From Ailurus styani (lineage: Eukaryota > Chordata > Mammalia > Carnivora > Ailuridae), in contig LNAC01001856.1 in the NCBI GenBank assembly GCA_002007465.1, forward strand, positions 1 to 64,000: 64,000 nt of DNA, given 5' to 3'. Both the position numbers and the translations under genes were made by a program. Below are positions 22,051-32,536 of this stretch, piece after piece (within the stretch, counting starts at the first letter, position 1; the number at the start of each line of letters is the position of its first letter). The notes under the pieces were generated by a model. It made no database searches, was not told where the DNA came from, and saw only the letters and a list, made by a program, of their open reading frames with translations.

Positions 22051-22945
22051 TTGGCATTTTGTCTTGGTATCTGTCTTCTTCTGTGTATTAAGAAAGCCTG
22101 TTATGTTTCCTGGTCCTGAGAGTAATGGCTTTATGAAGAGGAGGTCATATACTGCCCAGGTCCCGGTGCTTCAGGAAATGTTTCTGGTGCATGCTATGTA
22201 CTTTACTATTGTGTTCTGGCTGCTCTTTCCCTCAGATCAGTATGCTGCAAAATTGCTCCTTGCTTAACATGAGGAATGTTTGGACCTTGTACAAAGTGTG
22301 GTGAGTCTTAACTATGTGTGCTCTGGTCTGCTTGTTTAAAGAAGTCTATTTCCACTGGAACTGAATTATGGACCCTTCTATGGTCAGTATGCTTGGTGAA
22401 TGCAAGAGGACTTGTGATGGTTTTCTGGGGGAAGGACTTGTTGTCCTGGTTCTCAGGCACACTTGCTCTAGTAAAAAAGCACTTGCTCTAGTAAAGAAGC
22501 ACTCACAGAGCACAGGAGGTGGGGTTTGGTGTAAGTGGTATATGTTCACCCCTGTTGGCACTGTTCTGCTTATTGAAGTCAGTTTATGCCAAAACGTGGG
22601 GGAGGTAAATGTCTCAAACCTCCCCCTCCTTTCTCCAGAGGGAATTTCATGCCCCCTGCTGTCTAGGAAACCCTCACAGACAATATCCCCTTCTGTGTCC
22701 CAGGCATCTCTCAGTTCTCTGCCTTCACCCTATCTGTGTCCAGGCCATTTGTCTACTTGGCAGTACAGTGTTACTGTGTTTTATCCCAGCCAGTCCAGGT
22801 GAGTTTTAAAACTCCATACCTTAAGGACCTGGCATGGTACAGATATGTGTTGGTCCTCTGGGGGAGGGTAATGCCATTTTGGGACTAGGGCAGGGGTATT
22901 CCAGAAGGGCAGTCATATGATTTGTAAACACCAGTACCACCAGTA
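22051..22945 (-). mobile_element. L1 5' UTR
   Basis: Antisense L1 5' UTR, moderately GC-rich. Its reverse complement matches the plus-strand 5' UTR at 8100-8880 block by block. A 20-bp tandem duplication (22461-22480 and 22481-22500, one mismatch) occurs inside. The open frames at 22346-22809 fall in this non-coding region and are accidental. Confidence 0.8.
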
Positions 22946-23724
22946 CTGATTTCTGTAGTCTAGTAAGATGAGAGGCATGATTATGAAAACATAAAATGGT
23001 AAATATGTTATTTTGCTAAATGGCTATATATTATAAAATATTTTATTGAGCAAGGGTCTCAGGCTTAAATCACATTAAACTCTCAAGTTCAGTTGATTGT
23101 GATCTATTGTGAATTTGTGGAATTACACAGTATATGCCTTATAACAGGAAAATATTTTTTCATATTTCAGCTTTTACCTTCTAGGAAAATGGTTGGCCTC
23201 AACAAAGGGAGCATCAATGTTTTAGAAATTTTATACAGCAATGTCATACATTCTATATTCTATACAGTCAATTTAAATATTTTCTCTCCTATTTTCCTTT
23301 GGTTGGATTATCAAAAATTTTATTGAAAGAACCTCTTTAAAAATAAAATTCTCATTTCATTGGACAAAAATTTAATGCCTGTGGGATTATAGTAAAATGA
23401 TTCAAACTGGCTTACAAAAGGAAGGAGGAGGAGTAGAATTCTTAATTCTTTGTACTTTAGATTTCTTCATTATATCCTGTTTTATTTATGAAAATTTGGT
23501 GATGGGGCAAGGACAGAGATCTTTTTTCCTTAGGGATAAATAATGACAAATAAGAGATAAAGTTACTTTTCTCTATGTGATGTATAATAAGATATAGGGG
23601 ATAAAGAAAGCTTTTATAGGCAAATGTTAAAATTAGGTACTATAACATTTAGGACTGATCAATATGATTTTGCTTGTATTTAGCCATGCTTCATATGAAC
23701 ATTTGGATCTTAGAGTTTGAGGTT
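22946..23724. other. non-repeat DNA, nothing recognised
   Basis: AT-rich; the frame at 23093-23326 shows no recognisable motif. Confidence 0.5.
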
Positions 23725-24462
23725 TAGCTAGTGAAGAGACTGTCTTTTTTCCATTGGATATGTTTTCCTGCTTTGTTGAGGATTATTTGACCACAGAGTT
23801 GAGGGTCCATATCTGGACTCTCTGCTCTGTTCCATTGGTCTATATGTCTATTTTTCTGCTAGTCCCATGCTGTCTTGGTGATCACAGCTTTGTAGTAAAG
23901 CTTGAAATCAGACAATGTGATGCCCCTAGCTTTGTTTTTCTTTTTCACCATTTCCTAGGTGATTCGGGGTCTTTTCTGGTTCCATACAAATTTTAGTATT
24001 ATTTGTTCCAGTCCTTTGAAAAATGCCGGTGGAATTTTGATTGGGATGGAATTGAAAGTATAGATTACTCTGGGCAGTATAGACATTTTAACAATGTTCT
24101 TCCAATCCTTGAGCATGGAATGCTTTTCCATCTTTTTGTGTCTTTGATTTCTTTCATGAGTGTTCTGTAGTTTCTCAAGTAGAGATCCTTTACCTCTTTG
24201 GTTAGGTTTATTCCAAGGTATCTTATGGTTCTTGATGCTGTAATAAATGGAATAAATTCTCTAATTTCCCTTTCTATGCTTTCATTGCTAGTGTATAAGA
24301 AAGCAACTAATTTCTGTGCATTGATTTTGTAATGTGATGCCACATTACAGAATTGCTGTATGAGTTCTAGGAGTTTGGATGTGGAGTCTTTTGGTTTTTC
24401 CATATAAGGTATCATGTCATCAGCAAAGACAGAGAGTTTGACTTCTTTGCCAATTTGAAAGT
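23725..24462 (-). pseudogene. L1 ORF2 fragment with intact FADD, inverted piece
   Basis: The minus-strand frame 24065-24462 reads GKEVKLSVFADDMIPYMEK, containing the reverse transcriptase catalytic FADD motif, then KINAQKLVAFLYT and [15 protein letters not shown] of the palm/thumb region. Further left (to 23725) come the post-polymerase blocks, out of frame. This is the only copy in the window in which I can read the FADD motif in an open frame. Confidence 0.85.
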
Positions 24463-24844
24463 TGGTGCAGCCACTTTGGAAAACAGTTTGGAGATTCTTC
24501 AAAAAATTAAAAATAGTGCTACCCTATGACCCTGCAATTTCACTACTAGGTATTTACCCCAAAGATACAGATGTAGTAAAAAGAAGGGCGATATGTACCC
24601 CCAATTGTTCATAGAAGCAATGGCCACAATTTCGAAACAGTGGAAAGTGCCAAGATGCCCTTCAACAGATGAATGGATAAAGATGTTGTCCATATATGCA
24701 ATGGAATATTACACAGCCATCAGAAAGGATGAATACCCAAATTTTGTATCAACATGGATGGGACTGGAAGAGATTATGCTGAGTGAAATTATTCAAGGAG
24801 TGAAAGTCAATTATCACATGGTTTCTTTTACTTGTGGAGCATAA
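24463..24844 (+). pseudogene. L1 ORF2 C-terminal fragment, sense piece
   Basis: Sense ORF2 C-terminus. The frame 24593-24844 contains KVPRCPSTDEWIK, MEYYTAIRKDEYP and MVSFTCGA, ending at the normal ORF2 stop region. It is followed by about 230 bases of G-rich 3' UTR and an A-rich tail to about 25100. Confidence 0.87.
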
Positions 24845-25100
24845 GAAATAACATAGAGGACATTAGGAGAAGGAAAGAAAGGAAAAGTGAATTGGGGGAA
24901 ATCAGAGGGGGAGACAAAAGATGAGAGACCGTGGATTCTGAGAAAAAAACTGGGGGTTGTGGAGGGGAGGGAGGTGGGGAATGGGTGAGCCTGGTAATGT
25001 GTATTAAGGAGAGCATATATTGTATGGTGCACTGGGTATGGTGCATAAACAATGAATCTTGGAACACTGAAAAAATAAAATAAAGATGTTAAAAAAATAA

Positions 25101-25358
25101 AACAAATAAAACATTGGAGGCTCTCAGATGTTGTGACATACTCAAATATTCAATAAGAACTTAAAATCGTATTTGGACATTTTTCCAAAGCTTTACATTA
25201 CTCCCTATATAGAGCTTCTATATTTTGGAATGTGGCCAATGAAACATTGAAATTATTTCATTTAATATGTTTTACTTTTTTGTGTTCTACTGTATGGTTA
25301 CAACAGCTGCCTGTGAGGTTTTTTTTTTTAATTAAGTATTATCAATCATGGCTGAATT
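25101..25358. other. non-repeat DNA, nothing recognised
   Basis: Short AT-rich spacer. Confidence 0.45.
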
Positions 25359-25370
25359 TCCTGCAGTTTT

Positions 25371-25565
25371 TTTTAAAGATGTTATTTATTTATTCCACAG
25401 AGGGAGAGAGATCACAAGGAGGCAGAGAGGCAGGCAGAGAGAGAGAGGGGGAAGGAGGCTCCCCTCTGAGCAGGGAGCCCAATGCAGGCCTGGATGCCAG
25501 GACCCTGAGATCATGACCTGAGCCGAAAGCAGAGGCTTTAACCCACTGAGCCACCCAGGCGCCCA
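25371..25565 (-). mobile_element. CAN-SINE, young
   Basis: Minus-strand SINE of the 'cacagaggg...aaggaggcag' subtype. Perfect 12-bp target duplication tcctgcagtttt at 25359-25370 and 25566-25577. Confidence 0.95.
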
Positions 25566-25756
25566 TCCTGCAGTTTTAAACAACCAGTACAATGTAGTGG
25601 AAGTGGTATGTCTGCCTTCTAAGTATGGTTCATAAAAGGTCACAAGGCTTTAGTGAAGTTGTCTTTTATTTATTTTTTAACTTGATTGGAATAATGAGAG
25701 TTTTAGTTAAGGCATGACCCTGTGACCATAATATAGGTTCTTATATAGTCCAATGA

Positions 25757-26205
25757 AACAACTTTCATTAAGCACTATCAAAAACAGTAATGAGAACTAA
25801 TATTTTTTTAAGATTTATTTATTTATTTTATTTGACACAGAGAGAGATTACAAGTAGGCAGAGAGGCAGGCAGAGAGACAGGGAGAGGAGGAAGCAGGCT
25901 CCCTGCTGAGCAGAGAGACCGATGCGGGCCTCAATCCCAGGACCCTGAGATCATGACCTGAGCCGAAAGCAGAGGCTTTAACCCACTGAGCCACCCAGGC
26001 GCCCGAGAACTAATATTTTTAAAGATACTTAATCTTATTAAATCTTCATGCAAACCCTACAAGGTAATTATATTGTTGCCATTATTCCCACTTTGAATAC
26101 AAGAAAACTAAAACTCAACCAGTTTAGGAAACATTCCCAAAGTTTCATAGGCTCAAAACTTGAGCCTTTTCAACTCAGACCTCCAAGTGCCACAGCCATA
26201 GAATA
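25757..26205 (-). mobile_element. MIR, split by a SINE
   Basis: Antisense of the ancient MIR SINE. 'ctttcattaagcact' (25757-25791) continues after the inserted SINE with 'tcttcatgcaaaccctacaaggta', 'cattattcccactttgaatac', 'gaaaactaaaactca' and 'aacttgagcc'. These match the order of MIR's conserved core in reverse. Frames across 26153-26347 are accidental. Confidence 0.65.
25808..26004 (-). mobile_element. CAN-SINE, young
   Basis: Minus-strand SINE of the 'tgacacagagagag...aagtaggcag' subtype. Perfect 16-bp target duplication gagaactaatattttt at 25792-25807 and 26005-26020. Confidence 0.96.
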
Positions 26206-26874
26206 GGCCAGTTATCTTTTTATTTATATTTTCTATATTTTCTTCCATTGACACAGGTAGTATTTGACTAGAGAGATCATGTCCATGTCCTTCAGAGGCA
26301 GAGAAGGAAATAAAGAGAACTGGGAAAATGTAGGTAGCTGAATGCAAACCTTTTCATACTATTGGAAATATGAAGAGCTATAAATATTTATTTTATTTTT
26401 CTATTCCATACCTATAAAAAATGTTTCCTCTAAGATCCTGTTAACATAATTGAGTTCTCAATCCCTCTGAAAATGGAAGATCTTTTGTATGCTACACAAA
26501 ATAAGAGAGGACTGTCTTCGTTTTACAGAACTGCTCTTGTGACTTGCAATCTAAGGTCTATAAGTTTTCTGTGTTGATGTTTTCAAGCTGTAGTCTATAG
26601 ATTTTAAATTTTGTTTTACATTTGGTTGGCCAAAATAAGCCTTATGTTTTTAATTTACCCTCTGATATACTGACTTTCAAGCATTTTTAAAATTATAATA
26701 CATGTTAAGAAACAAATTTTAACCTAAGACTCAGCACACAAGTACATACATAAGTGAAATAAAACTCCTGGGGAACAATAATTCTCTTATTAATATGTTC
26801 TCTAATACTCCTATATTTTATTATAGTTTAGTCTAATTTAGTCAAGTTTATTCCATTTCAAAAAATGCTATTAA
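26206..26874. other. non-repeat DNA, nothing recognised
   Basis: AT-rich; no gene or repeat seen. Confidence 0.5.
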
Positions 26875-27120
26875 TCAGATTGGGGTTTTTTGGTGTTGAG
26901 TTGTATAAGTTCTTTGTATATTTTAGATATCAATCCCTTATAAAATATATTACTTGCAAATATCATCTTAATCAATAGATTGGCTTTTTGTTTGCTGATA
27001 ATTTCTTTCATGGTTCTATGATCTCTTCTAGGATTTTTATGGTTTATGGTCTTACATTTAAGTCTTTAATCCATTTTGAGTTTATTTTTGTGTATGGTGT
27101 TAGAAAATTGTTCAGTTTAC

Positions 27121-27390
27121 CATAGTCCAGAGTCTCTCATGATTTGTCCCCTCTCTGATTTCTTCCTGTTCAGTTTTCCTTCCCTTCCCCTGTGGTCCTC
27201 TTCACTATTCCTTATGTTCCACATATGAGTAAAACTGTACGATAATTGTCTTTCTCTGCTTGACTTATTTCACTTAGCATAATCCCCTCGAGTTCCACTC
27301 ATGTCTGTGCAACTAATGAATTGTTGCACACTACATGAAAAACTAATGAGGTACTTTATGCTGGCTAATTGAACATAATAAAAAAAAGGA
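27121..27390. mobile_element. short L1 with inverted 5' part, nested in L1M
   Basis: Minus-strand L1 3' UTR/ORF2-end text (27121-27312: 'agagtctctcatgatttgtc', 'cttagcataatccc') is joined to about 70 bases of plus-strand L1 3' terminus with A-tail (27313-27390: 'actaatgaggtactttatgc', 'ggctaattgaacataat'). This is a miniature twin-primed insertion. Host L1M ORF2 sequence resumes on the right. Confidence 0.75.
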
Positions 27391-27669
27391 AATGGTTCCA
27401 TTTCTTTCTTTTACATGTAACTTTTCAATTTTCCTAGCACCGTTTATTGAAGAGACTGTCTTTTCTCTATGGTATATTCTTGCCTCCTTTTCATAGATCA
27501 GTTAACCATATAAATGTGGGGTTATTTCTGGGATCTTTATTCTGTTCCACTGATATATGTGTCTCTTTTTGTACCAGTACCATACTGTTTTAATTACCAT
27601 AGTTTTGTAGTATATCTTGAAAACTTGGATTGTGGTATTTCCAGTTTTGTTCTTTTTCAAGATTGCTGT

Positions 27670-28113
27670 ATAAAGAAGATGTGATTCATATGTACAATGG
27701 AATATTACTCAGCCATCAGAAAGGATGAATATCTGTCATTTACATAGACAAGGATGGAACTGGAGAGTATTATGCTAAATGAAATAAGTCAATCAGAGAA
27801 ACACAATTATCATATGTTTTCACTCATATGTGGAACATAAGGAATAGTGCAGAGGACAATAGGGAAAAGGAGGGAAAACTGAATGAGAGGAAGTCATTGA
27901 GGGAGACAAGCCATATGAGACTCTTGACTCTGGGAAACAAATAGAGGGCTGTGGAAAGGGAGGTGGGTGGGGGGATGGGGTTACTATGTGATGGGAGTTA
28001 GGGAGTGCATACGATATGATGAGTATTGGGTGTTATATTCAACTAATGATCATTGAACATTATATCAAAAACTAATGATGTACTATACATTGGGTAATTG
28101 AATTTAAATTAAA
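27670..28113 (+). mobile_element. 5'-truncated L1 (ORF2 end and 3' UTR) nested in L1M
   Basis: Plus-strand L1 insertion of about 445 bp: 'caatggaatattactcagcc', 'tattatgctaaatgaaataa', G-rich 3' UTR, 'actaatgatgtactataca', 'ggtaattgaatttaaatt' and an A-tail. The host reads 'caagattgctg' before it and 'gactgctttgac' after it, giving the target duplication and an unbroken host ORF2 once removed. Confidence 0.88.
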
Positions 28114-30700
28114 AAAAAGACTGCTTTGACTTTTTTGGGATCTTTTGTGGTTACATTAAAATTTTAGGATAGTTCTAGTTCTGTAAAAAGTTCTGTGGTA
28201 TTTTGATAAAGATTGCATGAATCTATAGATTGCTATGGGTAGTATGGACATTTTAACAAAATTAATTCTTCCTATCTATGAGGATGGACTATCTTTCCAT
28301 TTGCTTGTGTTGCCTTTAAATTCTTTCATCAGTGTTTTATAGTTTTCAAAATATAAGTTTTTCATCTCCCTGGTTACGTTTATTCCTGTTTGTTCTTCTT
28401 TTTAGTGCAATTGTAAATCGACTCTTTTCTTATTTTCTCTTGCTTCTTCTTTGTTATTAACATATATAAATGTTATCAGTTTCTGGGTATTAATTTGTAT
28501 CCTGTGACTTTATTGAATTCGTCTATTAGTTCTAGTAGCTTTTGTTTTTTGTTTTTTGTTTTTTTTCCCATGGAGGCTTTAGTGTTTTTTTATGTATAGT
28601 ATCATGTTATCTGGAAATAATGACAGCTTAATTTCTTCTTTACCAGTATGGATGTTTCTTAGTTCTTTTTTTTCTTTTTGGTCTGATCGCTGCAGCTAGG
28701 GCTTCCACTATTATGTTGAATGAAAGTGGCAAGAGTGGACATTCTTGTCTTGTTCCTGACTTTAGGAGAAAAGCACTCAGTTTTTCTCCATTGAGTATGA
28801 TGTTAACTGTGGGTTTTTCATATGTGATCTTTAGTATATTGAGGTATGTTTCCTCTAAACTCACTTTGTTGAGAGCTTTTAATCATGGGTGTTGAATTTT
28901 GTCAAATGCATTTTCTGCATCTACTGAGATAATCATATAAATTTTATCCTTTTTCTTACTAACGTGGTGTTTCATGTTATTCCCCCAATAATTCTACTTG
29001 ATCATGGTGAATAATCATTTTAATGTATTGTTGCAGGTAGTGTGTTGTTATCTTGTTGAGGATTTTTTACCTCTATGTTCATCAGGGATAATGGCCCACA
29101 GTGTTTTTTGTTCTTTTGTTCTTTTGTTTTTGTGGCATCTTTGTCTGGTTTTGGTAGGAAGGTTATGGTAGTGTTGCCGTCAAATAATTTATTGGAAACT
29201 TTCCTTCCTTTTCCAGTTTTTGGAATACTATGAAGAAAATAGCTATTAACTCTTTAAGTATCTGGTAGAATTCACCTGTGACTCCGTCTGGTGCTGGACT
29301 TTTATTTTTGGGTAGCTTTTGAATACCCATTCAATTTTGTTACTAATAATTGCTCTGTTCTGACTTTTTATTTCTTTCTGGCTCAGTTTTGGAAGATTGT
29401 GTGTTTCTAGGAATTTATCCATTTATTCTAGGTTGTCCAGTTTGGGCATATACTTTTTCATAGTATTCTGTTATAACTCTTTGTGTTTCTGTGGTGTCAG
29501 TTTTGCTGCTCCTTGTTTCTGATTTTATTTATTTGAATCCTTTCTCTTTTTACTTTGTGAGTCTGATTAAGAGATTATCAACTTTCTTTAACTTTTCAAA
29601 GAACCAGCTCTTGGTTTCATTGATTTTTCTATTGACTTTTTGTCTATATATCATTTATCTCTGCTCTGATCTTTATTTTTTCTGTCCTTCTACTCACCTT
29701 GGGCTTTACTTGTTCTTCTTTTTCTAGTTCCTTTAAGTGTAAGGTTATATTACTTATTTGAGAATTTTCTTTTTTCTTGAGGTAGGCCTTTATTGCTATT
29801 TCCCTGTTAGAACTTCTTTTGCTGTATCCCAAAGATTTTGAACCATTTTGTTCTCTTTTTCATTTGTCTTCATGTATCTTTTCAACTCATTCATTGACCA
29901 ATTGGTTGTTTAGTACTATGTTTTTAGCCTCCACATGTTTATATTTTTTCCAGTTATTTATTTATTTGTTTGTTTTTGTAATTGATTTCTAGTTTCATAC
30001 TGTTGTGGTCAGGAAGATGCATGATATCATTTAAGTCTTCTTAAATTTATTACACTATTTTTGTGGTCTAACTTATAATCTATTCTGGAGAGTTATCCAT
30101 GTGTATTTGAAAATAATGGGTGTTCTGTGGATTTTGGATAGAATTTTATGTATGTATCTGTTATGTTCATCCTGTCTGATGTGTCATTCAAACACACTAT
30201 TTCCTTATTGATTTTCTGCCTAATGATGTATCCATTGATGTAAGTAACATGTTAAAGTCCACTACTATTTTAGGATTACCATCAACTTGTCCCTTAACAC
30301 CGGTTAATATCTGTTTTACATATTTAAATACATATGTTCCATGTTTTATGCTCCAATGTTGGGTGTATAGATAATTGCAACTGTTATATTGATTGTTGGA
30401 TTGAACCCTTTATCATTCTATAATGCCCTTATTTGTGTCTTGTTATAGTTTCTGTTCCAAAGTCTATTTTGTCTGAAATAGCTATTGCTGCCCTGAGGAT
30501 TTTTTTTTGTCTCACTTCCCTTTGCCTGGTAAATGTTTTTCCATCACTTCATTTTCAGTCTGTATCTGTCTTTAAGTTTGAGATGAATCCCTTATAGGTC
30601 ACGTATAGATAGGTCTTAGTTTTTTTATTATTATTCATTCTGCCACCCCATGTCTTTTGATTTGAATGCTGAGGATTTTACATTTACATTTACAGTAATT
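28114..30700 (-). pseudogene. old L1 ORF2, degenerate
   Basis: Antisense ORF2 covering post-polymerase, reverse transcriptase, linker and endonuclease regions. The longest piece (28640-28864) includes [25 protein letters not shown] of the reverse transcriptase fingers/palm, where the usual GCPLSPLLF has become ECPLLPLSF. The linker appears at 29644-29832 (LKELEKEEQVKPKVSRR). Frames are much shorter than in the younger copies. The FADD region (~28600-28625) is not in an open frame. Confidence 0.82.
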
Positions 30701-31087
30701 ATTGATAACTATGTACTTATTGCTACTTTGTTCATTGTTTTCTCATTGTTTTTGTAGTTCTTCCCTGTTCCTTTCTTCTTCTCTTGTTCTCTTTCTTTGT
30801 TCTCTTCTTCTCTTGTTCTCTTTCTTTGTGATTCATGAGTTTCTGCAGTGTTATGTTTGGCTTTCTTTCTATTTTTTTGTTTTGTGGCTATCATGAAGTT
30901 CATATATAACATACTAAGTTTGTAGCAGTCTATATTAAATTCATAGTCATTTAAGTTCAAACACTTTTTTTAAAACCCAAACTTCTTTTTTACTCACCCT
31001 TTCACCATTTATGTTTAATGATGTCATATTTTACATCTTTTATTTTCATAATTTGCTTATATCTAATTATGGTCGTTATCCCCCACT

Positions 31088-31301
31088 TTTTAAAAAGATT
31101 TATTTATTTGAGACAGAGAGAGAGATAGGGAGTGGGGAGGATCAGAGAGAGAGAGAGAGAGAGGGAAAAAGAGTGAGAGAATCTCCAGAAGACTCCCTGC
31201 TTAGTGGAGCATGACGGTGGGCTTGATCTCATGCCCAAGATCATGACCTGAGTCAAAATCAAGATTCAGATTCTTAACCAACTGAGTCACCCAAGCACCT
31301 C
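31088..31301 (-). mobile_element. CAN-SINE, diverged, with (GA)n
   Basis: Minus-strand SINE: tail ttttaaaaagatttattt at left, a GA-expanded body (31148-31165) and head aactgagtcacccaagcacc at right. It interrupts the L1M inter-ORF region. Confidence 0.85.
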
Positions 31302-32090
31302 TCATTTTTCCCCTTTAAAAAGTCCCTTTAACATTTCTTGTAAGGTTGGCTTAGTGATGGTAAACTTTTTTAACTTTTGTTTGTGAAACTCTCTTTCAAT
31401 TCTGAATGATAATGCAGGGTAGAGTATTCTTGATTAGACTTTTTTTTTTTCTCTCAACACTTTGAATATAACATTCTGGCCTGCAAAGTTTCTGGTGAAA
31501 AATCAGCTCATAGATAGTCTCTCAGTGCTGATAGTTTCCCTTGTATGTAACTATTTTGCTTAACTCTTGCTGCTTTTGGAGTTCTCTCCTTATCTTTAGC
31601 CTTCGGCATTTTAATTGTTATTTGTCATGGCATGGACGTCCTTGGATTTATTTGTTTGAACTCTATGCTTTCTGAACCTGGATGTCTGTTTCTTTCCCCA
31701 GGTTAGGGAAGTTTACAGCTGTTATTTCTTCAAACAAGTTTTCTGTCCCTTTTTTTTGTTGTTGTTGTTGTTATTCTGGGACCCCTATAATGAGAATGTT
31801 TGTTCACTTGCTGTTCAAGAGATCCTTTAGCATATACTCATTTAATTTTTTCCTCTCTTTTTATTCTTCAATTTGGGTGCTTTCCATTGCCCCATTTTCC
31901 AGGTAACTGATACAGTCCTCTGCATCTGCTAATCTACTGGTTATTCCCTCCAGTGTATTTTTTTTTTAATTTCAATTACCGAATTCTTCAACTTTGATAC
32001 GTTCTTTTTAACATTTTCTGTTTCTTTATTGAAGATTTCACTGAATTTTTCTATTCATCTCTTTTTTTAAAGATTTTATTTATTTATTTG

Positions 32091-32132
<42 letters not shown>

Positions 32133-32460
32133 CAAGTAGGCAGAGAGGCAGGCAGAAGGAGAGGGGGAAGCAGGCTCCCTGATGAGCAGAGAGCCCGATG
32201 CGGGCCTCAGTCCCAGGACCCTGAGATCATGACCTGAGCCAAAGGCAGAGGCTTAACCTACTGAGCCACCCAGGCGCCCCTCAAGCATATTTCTTATCTC
32301 CATTTAATTTCGTCTTTTTGGGGGGAGGTTTTGTCTTGTTCTTTCTTTTGGAGCATATTCCTCTGTCTACTCATTTTGTTGGATTTACTGTGTTTGTTTT
32401 TATGGATTAAGTAAAACAGCTACTTTTCTAAACTCGAAGAAATGCTCTTGTATCTAGTCA
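31302..32460 (-). pseudogene. old L1 ORF1 region, degenerate
   Basis: Antisense of ORF1. The C-terminal end is at about 31310-31440 ('ggttggcttagtgatgg', 'aactctctttcaattctg'), followed by the RRM region (31440-31750, 'ggatgtctgtttctttcccc') and the coiled-coil portion to about 32460. A SINE (32062-32280) lies inside. No open frame longer than about 75 codons remains. Confidence 0.7.
32062..32280 (-). mobile_element. CAN-SINE with (GA)n expansion
   Basis: Minus-strand SINE of the 'aagtaggcag' subtype. The body has an expanded (AG)n run at about 32095-32129. Tail tttttttaaagattttattt at left; head actgagccacccaggcgcccc at right. Confidence 0.93.
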
Positions 32461-32536
32461 TCCCCTATGTAGACTGTATGTGCTAGATGACTTTCATTGT
32501 CTTGCTGAAACTGTGGATGGAGTGGACTGGAGGTTG

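Larger units (their letters stand above)
19414..22945 (-). mobile_element. L1 copy: ORF2 N-terminal half, ORF1, 5' UTR
   Basis: Minus-strand L1 lacking its 3' half. From left to right it holds antisense ORF2 linker and endonuclease (19414-~21100), ORF1 (~21170-22050) and a long 5' UTR (~22050-22945). A SINE (19641-19853) is inserted in the ORF2 linker. The left edge is an abrupt junction with a SINE head fragment. The right edge has no YY1-like motif, so the real 5' end may be lost. Confidence 0.88.
23725..25100. mobile_element. L1 insertion with inverted 5' half (twin-primed form)
   Basis: One L1 in two opposite pieces. 23725-24462 is minus-strand ORF2 from FADD (right) down to past the polymerase domain (left). 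24463-25100 is plus-strand ORF2 C-terminus, 3' UTR and A-rich tail. The order and orientation are those expected from twin priming: 3' piece in sense with tail, 5' piece inverted. A short ORF2 segment is missing between the two. No clear target duplication was found by eye. Confidence 0.88.

Noticed and set aside
22346..22809. 144-codon frame at 22368-22802 and overlapping frames
   Set aside because: They lie in an antisense L1 5' UTR, with low-complexity P/S/L composition and no motif.
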